63,646 bases of DNA from Caldilineaceae bacterium (GCA_022842065.1 JALHQH010000066.1:1-63646), one strand, 5' to 3'. Numbered from the stretch's first letter, positions 8,129 to 17,707 are shown. The notes: generated by a model not told the origin, from the sequence alone. Numbers and translations are program-made.

Positions 8129-9784
8129 CTAACTGCGTTCGGCCCAGCGGCGCTTAAATTGTTGCCATAATTGCTCCATCCGTGCCGCCTGGGCCGCTTG
8201 CAGGGGGCGTGCAGTGTAGCGCGCCTGGATAAACGCCGCGGTTAACTCTTCCACCGCCTGGGCCTCTTCCGGCTGCTCTGTAAAAGTCGCGGCTAAGCGG
8301 GGCGCATAGCGCGCCGGTGTTTCGTCGATTTTACGGCCAAGCCCTTTTTCGGCCGCAGCTTCCAAGGTCTTTAAGTAGAAATAACGTACCTGCTGGGTTG
8401 GGTCCAACTGGCGCCAGCCCCGTTGGCCACCAAAATTGAACCAACCCGTACGCTGATCGGTTTCCCCCTCGCCCTGTGCTGCTGGTTGGACGCGTGTCTG
8501 TTGCCACTGTTGATAAGCGCCCGTCAACAATGCCCAGCGCGCCCGTAGCAATTGCCAAAAGGTGCGGAGCCAGGTAAATTGCACCCCTTTATCACTCAAG
8601 TAGATATACGCGGCATAGCCCAGAAAGATTGCCATGACGATCCAAAAGATCATGCCGCCAGTCCAGGCGGGCAACTGACTGGCCGCCTGGGGCAGCGCCT
8701 CAAAGGTGGGCGGGGGGGGCGGTGGCGTTGCCGCCGGAGGCGGGGGCGGTGGCTCCCCACTGAGCGCAGCCACCAGCAGTAAGAAGAGACCCATGAAAAA
8801 ACGAAAGATCGCAAAGAGCGCATTGAACAGAAAAGTGATCACCGTGTAGAGCAGTTGTGCCAGCAAAAAGGTGCCACCAAACGGCAGCAGCGTTGCCACC
8901 AACGCCACGACCAACAGCAGGGCGAAGACATAAATCGGCCAGTTGCGCAGCACTGTGTCACTGGCCGGCACACGGTCGATCAACCAGCGCGTCCGCAAAA
9001 GGGCCAATTGCCCCTGGCTAATCAACAGCAGACCGGCGAGAAAATAGAGAATAATCGCTGTGATCACGGTGGGATCGATATTTTGACGGGTAATCGCAAA
9101 GAAACCATTTTCCGGGCGCGCCAGCCGCACGCTGGCCGCAATCAGGACCATTACAATCCCGCCGCCGACCCAGTTGGCCACAAAGCGCTGCAAGACCGCC
9201 GGACGATCACTGTTGGAGGTGCGCACTAACTCCCCAATGCGATCTTCGGCCAGCGCAAAAAGTTCGTCGGGTTGGAGGGCCAGGCGTAACAATTCACTGG
9301 TCAGCTCACCGGCAAAAAACCAGGAAAGGACGATCACGAGTACCGCAACAATGTACGGGCCATCAAAGAGCGCAGCCAGCGGTTGATAGATCAGCGCGGT
9401 GACGGTCGGCAGGCCACCAAAGAGCAGCCAGAGTAGCAGGCGCGTGAAAACCAGCAGAAAGAGAAACTCGGCCAGCCGATAGATCGGGCGGCGCAGGTGT
9501 CGATAGGCCGGTTGGGCCAACCAGGTGGTGGTGACACAGCCCAAGAGCGTCGCCACCAGACTAAGCCCCAAGACGACTTGGGCATAAGCCCCCGCCAACG
9601 CCGGACTGACCCGACTGACCAGTGAGAGTAGGGCCACATCCAGGCAGATAATCATCACCGCAATCAAGGTCGGGCGCAGCAGTGACCCCAGCCACGGCTG
9701 ATCAAGCGGCACCCGCAGTAAGGGATCGGCGTTGGCGTCCGGCCCGATGATGGGGACCGTAACTTTCTGTTCTGCTTCACTCAT
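8129..9784 (-). CDS. Membrane protein with C-terminal DUF4129 domain
   Basis: About 551 aa. Roughly ten hydrophobic segments fill residues ~35-390, interrupted near residue 360 by a proline tract (PPPPPAATPPPPPP), then a cytoplasmic C-terminal DUF4129 module (YFYLKTLEAAAEKGLGRKIDETPARYAPRL). DUF4129 is typically found at the end of membrane transglutaminase-like proteins encoded beside MoxR and DUF58. Here I see no transglutaminase Cys-His-Asp core, so this is a stand-alone DUF4129 carrier. The start is ATG 9784 with GGAG upstream. It is the last gene of the moxR-DUF58-DUF4129 operon. Confidence 0.8.
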   Translation of the reverse strand: MSEAEQKVTVPIIGPDANADPLLRVPLDQPWLGSLLRPTLIAVMIICLDVALLSLVSRVSPALAGAYAQVVLGLSLVATLLGCVTTTWLAQPAYRHLRRPIYRLAEFLFLLVFTRLLLWLLFGGLPTVTALIYQPLAALFDGPYIVAVLVIVLSWFFAGELTSELLRLALQPDELFALAEDRIGELVRTSNSDRPAVLQRFVANWVGGGIVMVLIAASVRLARPENGFFAITRQNIDPTVITAIILYFLAGLLLISQGQLALLRTRWLIDRVPASDTVLRNWPIYVFALLLVVALVATLLPFGGTFLLAQLLYTVITFLFNALFAIFRFFMGLFLLLVAALSGEPPPPPPAATPPPPPPTFEALPQAASQLPAWTGGMIFWIVMAIFLGYAAYIYLSDKGVQFTWLRTFWQLLRARWALLTGAYQQWQQTRVQPAAQGEGETDQRTGWFNFGGQRGWRQLDPTQQVRYFYLKTLEAAAEKGLGRKIDETPARYAPRLAATFTEQPEEAQAVEELTAAFIQARYTARPLQAAQAARMEQLWQQFKRRWAERS

Positions 9785-9860
9785 GCGATTTACTCTGCTC
9801 CACGACACCGGCATTCACGGTTATTCTGCGCGCTGCTCTGCCAAAATCCACATGCTACCC

Positions 9861-11051
9861 TCACTGCAAATCCTGCAGCGCGACAAGATCTTTTTCCCAG
9901 ATCGTCTTGTAGACCTGCACGCCCAAGCGTTTGGCTTTGCTCTGTAACAGATCCAGGTCGGGCTGGGGGGCGCAAACCAGCACGATGATATGGGAGCCAC
10001 GCCGGTAACTCTGGTGCAAGGCCCAGACCGTCGCTTCGGTCAACTGCGGGGTGATCAACACCACGGTGGCCCCCCATTCCAGATCGACCAACTGGCTGGG
10101 TAACCACGCGGCCAACTCCTGTTCCAGCCGCTGCATTTCGATCCGCGCCAGTGCGCTTAAAATATTCATCAGATGGCCCTGGCCGTTGCGCGGGGGCAGG
10201 GGCACCGCCATCTGCTCCGAGACCCCATCCAGACCGTTGCTCATCAAGCCGACGGCCTGGCGTTGACCGATCAGATGACTCGCCACCGAGGCGGCGACGA
10301 CGATGGCCCATTCGCTGTAGCCAAATTCACCCCGGTAGGGATAGGCCGCGCGATTCAAATCGAGCACAATGGTGACATTGAGCGCAATGGCCGGCTGAAA
10401 TTTTTTGACCAGCAAGGTGTTCTCGTGCGCGCTGGCCTTCCAATGAATGCTGCGCTGGCTATCACCGCTGGCATAAGCACGCACACCGGAGACGCGCGCC
10501 GGATCTTCAAACAGGCGTTGGCGACTGGTGTGCGAGCCAAACGGCGAGCGACTGGGTAACCCCAATTTCTCCAACGCGACGACCAGGGGATAGACGATCA
10601 TCGGGGTGGCGACGTTCTCTTGGCGGGTGCCCTGCACAAAGCCAAAGAGATCACCCGTGCGCAGTGCCAATGGCCCGACCAGATAGTAGCCACGCCGCTT
10701 GCAGTAGAGCGTATAATCATGCGTAACCCGGCTGCGGCTGCCCACTGTAATCACTTTAGTATAGTCAGTGGCATCTTTCAGATCAAGCGGTACTTGTTCT
10801 TGCAGTTGGAGCCAGGCGAGCGGCAGGCGGCTGTGGTTGATAAAACGCACTTTCACCGCCACCTTTTCGTTGAGAAACGCATGGTCAACCATCGTGCGCG
10901 CGACTTCCAACCGCCCCAGCACACGCCGGATCCACCAGTGGCTAAAGAGCCAGACGCCCCCCAGCACATAGACCAGGTAGTAGACCCAATCCATGCGCAT
11001 AAAGGCCCCAACCAGAAAGAGAATCAAAATCGCCCAGAAAAGATTGCCCAT
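9861..11051 (-). CDS. DUF58 domain-containing protein
   Basis: 396 aa: two hydrophobic helices at the N-terminus (residues 1-40) followed by a von Willebrand A-like DUF58 region. The DUF58 hallmark GVRAYASGDSQRSIHWKASA is clear, followed by VTIVLDLNRAAYP. DUF58 proteins are paired with MoxR ATPases and are thought to act as adaptor or substrate partners in maturation of secreted or metal-dependent enzymes. It begins 9 bases after the moxR stop, so translational coupling is likely. Confidence 0.9.
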   Translation of the reverse strand: MGNLFWAILILFLVGAFMRMDWVYYLVYVLGGVWLFSHWWIRRVLGRLEVARTMVDHAFLNEKVAVKVRFINHSRLPLAWLQLQEQVPLDLKDATDYTKVITVGSRSRVTHDYTLYCKRRGYYLVGPLALRTGDLFGFVQGTRQENVATPMIVYPLVVALEKLGLPSRSPFGSHTSRQRLFEDPARVSGVRAYASGDSQRSIHWKASAHENTLLVKKFQPAIALNVTIVLDLNRAAYPYRGEFGYSEWAIVVAASVASHLIGQRQAVGLMSNGLDGVSEQMAVPLPPRNGQGHLMNILSALARIEMQRLEQELAAWLPSQLVDLEWGATVVLITPQLTEATVWALHQSYRRGSHIIVLVCAPQPDLDLLQSKAKRLGVQVYKTIWEKDLVALQDLQ

Positions 11052-11060
11052 GTGGATCGT

Positions 11061-12011
11061 TTATGCCTCGGCCGTACCCAAATCAAGGACAGTTTGTTCA
11101 AGCACTTCGCCGATCACCTTTTCGGCGGTACGCCCACGCAGGGCGCTCTCTGGCCTGATAATACAGCGGTGGGGCAGCACCAGCGGCGCCAGCGTCTGAA
11201 TATCATCCGGCGTGACATAGTCGCGGCCGTGGATCGCCGCACGCGCTTGCGCACTGCGGAAGAGGGCCAGGGTGCCACGCGGGCTGGCCCCCAATGCCAA
11301 CTCGGTATGGCTGCGGGTGGCCATGATCAGCCGCACAATGTAGCTGCGCAAGCTCTCATCCACATGCACGCCCCAGATCTGCTCGGACAGGGCGGGAATG
11401 GTGGTGCCGACAATCTGCCCCTGTAGCGTTTCAATCGGGTGGCGGCCACCCAGATTACGCAACATCTCCCCTTCCTGTGCCGCCGTAAGGTAGCCCAGGT
11501 GGATCTTAAAGAGGAAACGATCAAGTTGTGCTTCGGGCAGGGGAAAGGTGCCCTCATATTCAATCGGGTTTTGCGTGGCCAGCACCAGGAATGGGCGGGG
11601 CAGGACGCGTGTCACCCCATCGACCGTAACTTGGCGTTCTCCCATACACTCGAGCAGGGCGGCTTGGGCCCGGGGCGTGGCGCGATTAATTTCATCGGCC
11701 AGCAAGATATTGGTAAAGGCCGGCCCTGGTACAAACTGAAAATGGCGCTCCTCCTGGTTAAAGATGCTTACCCCGGTAATATCACTGGGTAACAGGTCCG
11801 GGGTACATTGTAGACGGCGAAAATCGATATCCAACGTCATCGCCATGGCGCGCGCCAACATCGTTTTGCCGACCCCTGGCACATCTTCCATCAAAACGTG
11901 GCCTTCGCACAGTAGGGCGATGACCAACGTCTCTATCACATCGGCCTTGCCCACAATCACCCGTTCGACATTCTGGATAATCGTTTGTGCAAACCGTTGT
12001 ATCTCCTCCAT
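11061..12011 (-). CDS. MoxR-family AAA+ ATPase
   Basis: 316 aa. Walker A MEDVPGVGKT, Walker B LLADEINRATPR, sensor ATQNPIEYEGTFPLPEAQLDRF and the C-terminal lid are all visible, as in MoxR/RavA ATPases. These act as chaperone-like factors with von Willebrand-type partners such as the DUF58 protein downstream. The start is ATG 12011, preceded by GGAG with a 7-base spacer; the longer frame to 12344 has no coding character. It is the first gene of a three-gene minus-strand operon. Confidence 0.93.
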   Translation of the reverse strand: MEEIQRFAQTIIQNVERVIVGKADVIETLVIALLCEGHVLMEDVPGVGKTMLARAMAMTLDIDFRRLQCTPDLLPSDITGVSIFNQEERHFQFVPGPAFTNILLADEINRATPRAQAALLECMGERQVTVDGVTRVLPRPFLVLATQNPIEYEGTFPLPEAQLDRFLFKIHLGYLTAAQEGEMLRNLGGRHPIETLQGQIVGTTIPALSEQIWGVHVDESLRSYIVRLIMATRSHTELALGASPRGTLALFRSAQARAAIHGRDYVTPDDIQTLAPLVLPHRCIIRPESALRGRTAEKVIGEVLEQTVLDLGTAEA

Positions 12012-12518
12012 GCGCTTTCTCCATCCTGCTTTGCTGTGTGTAACGGAATAGCATATCATCCCATTGTAAACGATAGAGGATGCATCGAAAAGTAGCGAAA
12101 TCACAGCATCACAAGTCGCGGCCGCGCAACGTACTGCAAAGCAGCTGGCCGGTGCACTAAACGCGGATTTTGTACCATTGCAGCCGCCTTTACACAATCT
12201 GCGCGGGGTGTGTGCTATAGTGATCGGCGATTGCGTTGCGTACTTACCACGTCGGCAACAGGAAGCATATAGGTTGCGGAATGACGCTATCACGGGCAGC
12301 CCCATTGCGCTTACCTGTGCCGCGAGTGCGTAAAGCTTGCGCAACTGTTACACCATTCCTGCGTCATCCATATCAAGATCGCACAATTAGCCAATCATCT
12401 GCTGTCACACAAGTTGAAGCGCTTGCCGCTTGGTGGTATCATCTGTTAGCACAATTTCACGACTTACGCAATCACCAGCTGGCATTGACGGCTTGATCAT
12501 AAATTTAAGGATGACCTT
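12012..12518 (+). promoter_or_regulatory. Divergent intergenic region with promoter for the M50 protease gene
   Basis: No credible gene is seen. TTGAAG (12414-12419) and TATCAT (12437-12442) with a 17-bp spacer form a plausible plus-strand promoter about 75 bp before the next start, which has AAGGATG as ribosome-binding site. Confidence 0.5.
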
Positions 12519-13754
12519 ATGGCTGATTCCCCCAATTTTTTCTTGTTAACTAAAGATGGTCAGCGGGTATTGGATAATGCCGGCGCGCTAGCCATTAGCC
12601 AAAATCACGAGCAGACCCAACCGAGTGATTTACTGGCCGCCCTGCTGATCACGCCAGGGACATTGGCCCTAAAGGTGTTGGAAAAGCTCACCATTGACCT
12701 GGCTGCGCTGCGTCATGCCGCCAATGCACCGACCGCTCCATTGGCCCCACTGCCCAAAACTGCCCCCGCGCTCTCGAAAGAAGGGGCCGCCGTCCTTGGC
12801 TATGCCAGCAAAGAGGCACAACATCTGGGCCACGGTCAGGTGGATGCCCTACATCTGCTCATGGGGTTCTTGTATGAAAGTGATACGCCAGCAAACGCCA
12901 CCTTAACCGCCGCCGGGATCTCTCTTTACGAATTGCGCCAGCAACTGATTGGGCAGAAGGATAACTTTCAGCCGAGCAGCGAACGCCCTTCTACGGCCGG
13001 GTTGCGTCCCAGCCCCGTCTTTTTTGTGCCACTAACATTGATGATCGGAGCCGGGGTGGCGCTCTTCCGCGGGCTGCCGGAGAGTTGGGTGACAGGGGCG
13101 ACCTTTCTCTTTGCCATGGGCGGCTGGATCACAGCGCTCTGCATCCACGAATTTGGCCATGCGTTGGTGGCCTATCTGGGCGGTGACACCTCCGTGCGCG
13201 ATAAAGGCTATCTGACGCTCAATCCGCTCAAGTATACCCATCCCTTTTTTAGTTTGGTCATCCCGCTCATCTTTATGATCAGTGGCGGCATTGGTTTGCC
13301 CGGCGCGGCGGTCTACATCAATCGGTTTGCCCTCCGCAATGCCTGGTGGGATCGGCTGACCTCGGCCGGGGGGCCATTGGGCACACTGGCCTTTATTGTG
13401 CTAACCATGTGGCCCTTTGCCTTTGATTGGTGGGCCTGGGTGACGCCCGAAAATTTCCAATTTTGGCCGGCGCTCGCCTTTATGGGCTTTCTGCAGGTGA
13501 CCGCGCTGATCTTCAATCTCATTCCCCTGCCACCGCTGGATGGTTGGGGGATTATTGCACCCTCTTTTTCCTGGGAAACGCGCGTGCGCGTCAGCCAGTT
13601 TGGCAGCTTTTCCCTGTTGTTGCTCTTTATCCTGCTCAACAGCAGCAGTACCTTTACCGAGCAATTCTGGCGCTTTGTTTTTCGCGTTGCGGGCTGGTTC
13701 AATTTGCCCTACGAAATGATCGGCATTGGCTTTGAACAGTTTTCGTTTTGGTAG
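12519..13754 (+). CDS. Clp_N domain fused to a site-2 (M50) membrane protease
   Basis: 411 aa. Residues ~1-150 contain two Clp N-terminal-type repeats (ISQNHEQTQPSDLLAALL and LGHGQVDALHLLMGFL), normally the substrate or adaptor docking domain of ClpA/C. The rest is a polytopic membrane domain with HEFGH at 210-214 and the third zinc ligand in PLPPLDGW (D341), the arrangement of site-2 proteases. Such proteases cut membrane-embedded substrates. The fusion suggests that the Clp_N part recruits substrates; that is inference. The start is ATG 12519 with AAGGATG upstream. The gene is monocistronic as far as visible. Confidence 0.85.
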   Translation: MADSPNFFLLTKDGQRVLDNAGALAISQNHEQTQPSDLLAALLITPGTLALKVLEKLTIDLAALRHAANAPTAPLAPLPKTAPALSKEGAAVLGYASKEAQHLGHGQVDALHLLMGFLYESDTPANATLTAAGISLYELRQQLIGQKDNFQPSSERPSTAGLRPSPVFFVPLTLMIGAGVALFRGLPESWVTGATFLFAMGGWITALCIHEFGHALVAYLGGDTSVRDKGYLTLNPLKYTHPFFSLVIPLIFMISGGIGLPGAAVYINRFALRNAWWDRLTSAGGPLGTLAFIVLTMWPFAFDWWAWVTPENFQFWPALAFMGFLQVTALIFNLIPLPPLDGWGIIAPSFSWETRVRVSQFGSFSLLLLFILLNSSSTFTEQFWRFVFRVAGWFNLPYEMIGIGFEQFSFW

Positions 13755-13811
13755 AGCAGATCCACCCTTACCTGTCTATACGTGGCTCTATCTTGTCACC
13801 CTGGTTAATTG

Positions 13812-14996
13812 ATGGCAACAATTCGTTTAATTGAAGTAACCAAAACTTATCACGCCGATACGGCACCACAACGTCGCCAACATGATGTCAGTCATGGTGA
13901 AGAGTTGGCTGACGCGCCCCAGCGCGGGCTAGCGCTCGATCAGGTAACCTTTACAGCCCCGCATGGCCAGACCATGGCGATCGTTGGCCCATCTGGCTGT
14001 GGCAAGAGCACCTTATTACGAGTGGTCGCTGGGCTGGAACGTGACTATAGCGGCCAGGTCCGCTATGATGAACAACCGATGGAGGATGTCCCCCCCGGTG
14101 AGCGGCATATTGGCATGGTTTTTCAAAATTATGCGCTCTACCCTCACTTTGCCGGCGAGGGCAATCTCTCTTTCTTCTTCCGCCTGCGCAAAATTTCTGA
14201 TGAAGAGACGACCGAGCGGATCCGTGTGACGGCCGAGATCATGGGGCTAGGTTTCAAACAACTGTTGGCGCGTAAGCCCGGCACCCTTTCTGGTGGGCAG
14301 CAACAGCGGCTGGCGATTGCGCGTGCGATTGTCCGCAATCCCCGCCTCTTTCTTTTTGATGAACCCCTCTCTAATTTGGATGCCAAATTGCGCCAGCAGA
14401 CGCGCATTGAGATCAAACGCCTGTTGGCCCGCTTTAGCATTACGGCGCTCTACGTCACCCATGATCAGACTGAAGCAATGGCCTTGGGCGATCAGGTTGC
14501 CGTAATGCGCCAGGGACGCGTGGAACAGGTGGGCCGCTTTCAGGATATTTTGCGCCAACCGGTCAACACCTTTGTGGCTGGGTTTCTCGGTTCACCGCCC
14601 ATGAATCTATTCCCGATTGGCGAGGTACAAGCGGGGGCCATCCAGCTACCAGGTTTGCAACTGCCCTTGCCCGCGCCCTTGGCCCATAGGGTACAGAGCG
14701 GCCAGCGCATACAGATTGGCATCCGCCCCGAAGGGGTAATGGTGCTGGGGAAACAGCGCCTTGTGCCCAATACCGTGCTTCTCCAAGGCCGTGCTGAAGT
14801 CATCGAGCCGGACTTTGGGCGAGGGATCCAGTTGGTCTATGTGCGCGGTGAACACTTTACGTTTGCCGCCACCGCGCCCATCGATCTGCCCATCCATGCC
14901 GGCCATCCCATTACCGCCCAGCTCGACCCGATCCAATGCCATTTCTTTGATGGGGTAAGTGAGCGTCGGATTGATGAGGGAGGGTTGGTTAGTTAG
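13812..14996 (+). CDS. ABC transporter ATP-binding protein (MalK/UgpC-like)
   Basis: 394 aa cytoplasmic ATPase. Walker A GPSGCGKST, Q-loop region VFQNYALYPH, signature LSGGQQQRLAIARAI, Walker B LFLFDEPLSNLD and the H-loop VTHDQTEAMALGD are all intact, followed by a C-terminal TOBE-like region (GIRPEGVMV). The family energises sugar or polyol importers. An extra ~25-residue His/Gln-rich insertion follows the first strand. No permease or binding protein is next to it, so it may serve distant importers. The ATG at 13812 is chosen over the TTG at 13809; neither has a strong ribosome-binding site. Confidence 0.9.
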   Translation: MATIRLIEVTKTYHADTAPQRRQHDVSHGEELADAPQRGLALDQVTFTAPHGQTMAIVGPSGCGKSTLLRVVAGLERDYSGQVRYDEQPMEDVPPGERHIGMVFQNYALYPHFAGEGNLSFFFRLRKISDEETTERIRVTAEIMGLGFKQLLARKPGTLSGGQQQRLAIARAIVRNPRLFLFDEPLSNLDAKLRQQTRIEIKRLLARFSITALYVTHDQTEAMALGDQVAVMRQGRVEQVGRFQDILRQPVNTFVAGFLGSPPMNLFPIGEVQAGAIQLPGLQLPLPAPLAHRVQSGQRIQIGIRPEGVMVLGKQRLVPNTVLLQGRAEVIEPDFGRGIQLVYVRGEHFTFAATAPIDLPIHAGHPITAQLDPIQCHFFDGVSERRIDEGGLVS

Positions 14997-15001
14997 TTTC
15001 T

Positions 15002-15121
15002 GTTGCAAAACGCGATTTCTACCGCGAAGAACGCCAAGCGCACGAAGGAATCGCAAAGAAACTTCAGAGAAAACCCTTTGCGTTCTTGGCGACTTTGGCG
15101 GTGATAAGGCCCTTTCGCAAC
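15002..15121. repeat. Imperfect inverted repeat, MITE-like
   Basis: The segment begins GTTGCAAAA and ends TTTCGCAAC, with internal arms ACCGCGAAGAACGCCAAG and GTTCTTGGCGACTTTGGCGG in opposite orientation. The flanks are GTTAGTTGGTTAG-type low-complexity sequence. No ORF lies inside. It could be a small non-autonomous repeat. Confidence 0.5.
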
Positions 15122-15235
15122 AAAAACTAGTTAGTTGGTTAGTGGATTGCCGCCAACTAACAAACCAGCCAACCACCTAAGCACCCACCCAACCTACCAA
15201 CCAACCCCTTCATTTATCAGGACAAGAGAGATAAC

Positions 15236-16159
15236 ATGACCGCCACAGATGAGCAAGCCTTTGCCCAGTTGGTTGCGCAGCTCGATCCGCAGGGCAAGTT
15301 GTTGCACACCCGGCCCTTAAAGGGGGGCATCTCCGCCCAGGTGACGGCGCTGGCCATGATCGATGGGGCGGGCCAACGCCAGCAGCTGATTGTCCGCCAA
15401 CATGGTGCCATTGATCGCCAACGCAATCCCACCATTGCCACCGCCGAATTCCACCTCTTACAGACCTTGTGGCAGGCCGGGATCCCCGTGCCACGGCCCT
15501 ACTATGTGGATCAGCAGGCCGCGATCTTTGCCACCCCGGCGCTGGTCATCGAATATATTGAGGGCGAAACCGAATTCGCGCCGACCGATTTAGGGGCGTT
15601 TCTAGATCAGGCCGCCACCCACCTCAGTCAAATTCATCAACTTACGGCGACCACACCGGCGTACACCAGCCTTAAGGCCGTGCTGCCGCCGCTTGGCCCA
15701 GGGTTTGGTACACGCCCAGCGACCCTGGACGCTTCGCTGCAGGAAGGGCGCATACGCGACTGGTTGGCAGCGCACGGGCCACTGGTGCCGATCAACCAGG
15801 CCACGGTCTTACATGGCGATTTCTGGCCCGGCAATCTGCTCTGGCGTGCGGGGCAGTTGGTCGCGGTGATTGATTGGGAAGATGCGACGCTAGGCGATCC
15901 CCTGGCTGATCTGGCCAACAGCCGGCTCGAGTTGCTCTGGGCCTTTGGGGAAAGTGCCATGCAGCACTTTACCGACGCGTATTGGGCCTGTCATGCGCTG
16001 GATTTTACCCATCTGCCCTATTGGGATCTCTGTGCCGCACTCCGACCGGCCGGCAAACTGGATAGCTGGGGCTTAGCTGAAACCACCCTGGCCACCATGC
16101 GCGCCCGGCACCAGTGGTTTGTCAACCAAGCGCTGCAAGCTGCGCTACCCCAGACATAA
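15236..16159 (+). CDS. APH-family phosphotransferase
   Basis: 307-aa kinase-fold protein. The catalytic loop HGDFWPGN starts at residue 193 and the metal-binding IDWED (D213) follows, as in aminoglycoside/choline phosphotransferases (PF01636). An N-lobe with LIVRQHGA is visible. Substrates cannot be predicted: such enzymes phosphorylate aminoglycosides, homoserine, fructosamines and others. The start is ATG 15236 with a GAGAGATAAC leader. It stands between two repeat-rich intergenic regions. Confidence 0.87.
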   Translation: MTATDEQAFAQLVAQLDPQGKLLHTRPLKGGISAQVTALAMIDGAGQRQQLIVRQHGAIDRQRNPTIATAEFHLLQTLWQAGIPVPRPYYVDQQAAIFATPALVIEYIEGETEFAPTDLGAFLDQAATHLSQIHQLTATTPAYTSLKAVLPPLGPGFGTRPATLDASLQEGRIRDWLAAHGPLVPINQATVLHGDFWPGNLLWRAGQLVAVIDWEDATLGDPLADLANSRLELLWAFGESAMQHFTDAYWACHALDFTHLPYWDLCAALRPAGKLDSWGLAETTLATMRARHQWFVNQALQAALPQT

Positions 16160-16274
16160 TGCATGGCCAGTGCCCATCATCTTTCTGCCCCTTTCGTAGG
16201 ACGTACCCCATGCTGCTTACAAGTTGCGTCTAGCATTGGATCAAGCTATGATCATTCGTCAGGACAATTAAAAA

Positions 16275-16337
16275 AGGACTTACGCAACCGCTCGGCGGCT
16301 GAGCTTGCCGAAGCCAGAGAGCGGTTGCGTAAGTCCT
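16275..16337. repeat. Perfect 19-bp inverted repeat with inner hairpin
   Basis: Arms 16275-16293 and 16319-16337 are perfect complements (AGGACTTACGCAACCGCTC), around an inner CGGC/GCCG. There is no poly-T tail. It looks like a short interspersed palindromic element or miniature transposon footprint. Confidence 0.6.
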
Positions 16338-16373
16338 ATAAAATCATGTCAGGCGCATCAACAAGAGGCCATT

Positions 16374-17516
16374 ATGCTTTGGCTTGTTCCACTCTTTCTC
16401 TGTCTTTGGATTGCCCTCGCACTTTTTGCCTTACCTGATCGCCCCGACCGCACGTGGGGGGCCGGCTGGCTGCCGCGCGATCGGGGGGTCATGCTGCCCG
16501 CCGGGATCGTGGTGATCGTGGGTATCTTTGTCGGCCATGCCGATCCGAATGCGTTACCCCTACCGACCTGGCGTTTTCTCGTTGACTTAGCCCCCGAGGT
16601 AGTCGGCCTTGCCCTGGCTGTGGTGATCATCGACGAGCTGAACCAACGGCGGCTGCAACAGCAAAGCAAAGTCCAGCTCTTTGCCGGGGTCAAAAGCCCC
16701 GTGCGTGATATTGCCGTCGATGCGTTACGGCTGGTCCGCGCCAACCAGTGGTTACCAGAAGTGTTAACCACCTATCAGCACAATTTGCGCGGTCTGCACT
16801 GGCAAGGGGCCGATTTGAGTGGCGCGGATCTCACCCAGGCTGATCTGACTGCTATCGATCTAACTGGCGCCAATTTGCATGGCGCACAGCTAAGCGCCGC
16901 CACCTTGCGCGGGGCGCGCTTGACCGGCGCGCGCTTGACCGGGGCCGTGTTGACCGGGGCAGACTTGCGCGACGCCCAGCTAAGTGATGCGGACTTGCAA
17001 GGGGCACAACTGGCGGGCGCGTTGCTTGCGGCAGCGGTGTTAACTCACGCCCAGCTCAGCGCCGCCGACTTGCAGGGGGCGCAACTGACAGGTGCCCAGA
17101 TGGAGGGAACGCAATGCGCCGGCGCTGATTTACGCGGGGCACAGTTGCAAGCGACCCAACTGTTTAATGCGAAATTGGTCGGGGCGAACCTGGCCGGGGC
17201 GGATTTGGCCAAAGCCTTTTTAGGGGGCGCAAACTTGGCCGGCGCGAACCTGGCCGGCGCGGATTTGCAAGAAGCATTCTTTGGCAGCGCCAATCTGACG
17301 GGCGCAAACTTAACCGCGACCGCGCTCCAAGGCACGCTCTTGGAGGGGGCCTACCTGGACGAGGCGCAGTTGACCGCCGCACGCTATTCAGCCCATACCA
17401 CCTGGCCCCCCCGCTTTTGCCCCGCTGACGCCGCGGCGATCAAAGTGACCTTTGACCACGCGGCGGGCAGCTGGTTACCCGTGAGTGCGCCGGCAGTGGC
17501 AAGCTCTGCGTATTAG
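16374..17516 (+). CDS. Membrane-anchored pentapeptide-repeat protein
   Basis: 380 aa. Two hydrophobic N-terminal segments, a conserved linker (LAPEVVGLALAVVIIDELNQRR, then SPVRDIAVDALRL) and about 40 tandem A(D/N)LxG-type pentapeptides (residues ~140-345) that would form a right-handed beta-helix. The start is ATG 16374 with AAGAGG upstream; the longer frame lacks coding character. The same linker recurs in the element-borne protein at 43973-45157, so these are paralogues. Pentapeptide proteins act in diverse roles, including gyrase protection; the function here is unknown. It is the last chromosomal gene before the integration site. Confidence 0.85.
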   Translation: MLWLVPLFLCLWIALALFALPDRPDRTWGAGWLPRDRGVMLPAGIVVIVGIFVGHADPNALPLPTWRFLVDLAPEVVGLALAVVIIDELNQRRLQQQSKVQLFAGVKSPVRDIAVDALRLVRANQWLPEVLTTYQHNLRGLHWQGADLSGADLTQADLTAIDLTGANLHGAQLSAATLRGARLTGARLTGAVLTGADLRDAQLSDADLQGAQLAGALLAAAVLTHAQLSAADLQGAQLTGAQMEGTQCAGADLRGAQLQATQLFNAKLVGANLAGADLAKAFLGGANLAGANLAGADLQEAFFGSANLTGANLTATALQGTLLEGAYLDEAQLTAARYSAHTTWPPRFCPADAAAIKVTFDHAAGSWLPVSAPAVASSAY

Positions 17517-17577
17517 TGGCGTTTGTAAGATATTTAGTGGTAGCGGTGTTCACTCACTTCACCAGGAGCACCGCCCG

Positions 17578-17707
17578 TCCCCCCCAATTCCTTGACGATT
17601 TGAGGGCTCTGGGTTATATTATTCTCTGGCAGTCGGCGTTATCACCGTGCCCTCTTAGCTCAGAGGATAGAGCAGAGGTTTCCTAAACCTTTGGTCCCAG
17701 GTTCGAC
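17578..17707 (+). repeat. Left attachment repeat (130-bp direct repeat)
   Basis: Contains the tRNA promoter (TTGACG 17592-17597, TATATT 17615-17620, 17-bp spacer) and tRNA positions 1-59. It matches 47668-47797 with two substitutions just after the -10 box. Identity stops at GGTTCGAC in the T loop, which marks the recombination boundary. Confidence 0.9.
17649..17707 (+). pseudogene. Truncated tRNA-Arg (5' part only)
   Basis: Identical to the first 59 nt of the intact tRNA-Arg(CCU) at 47739, through the anticodon stem into the T loop. The 3' T-stem strand, 3' acceptor strand and CCA are missing, so it cannot fold as a tRNA. Its promoter remains, so a hybrid transcript running to the terminator at 17724 is expected. 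Confidence 0.9.

Noticed and set aside
10620..11426. 268-codon ORF opposite the DUF58 and moxR genes
   Set aside because: Shadow of two clear minus-strand genes in G+C-rich DNA; His/Gln-rich and without domains.
17649..17707. Second functional tRNA-Arg
   Set aside because: It lacks the 3' T-stem strand and acceptor strand, so it cannot fold.
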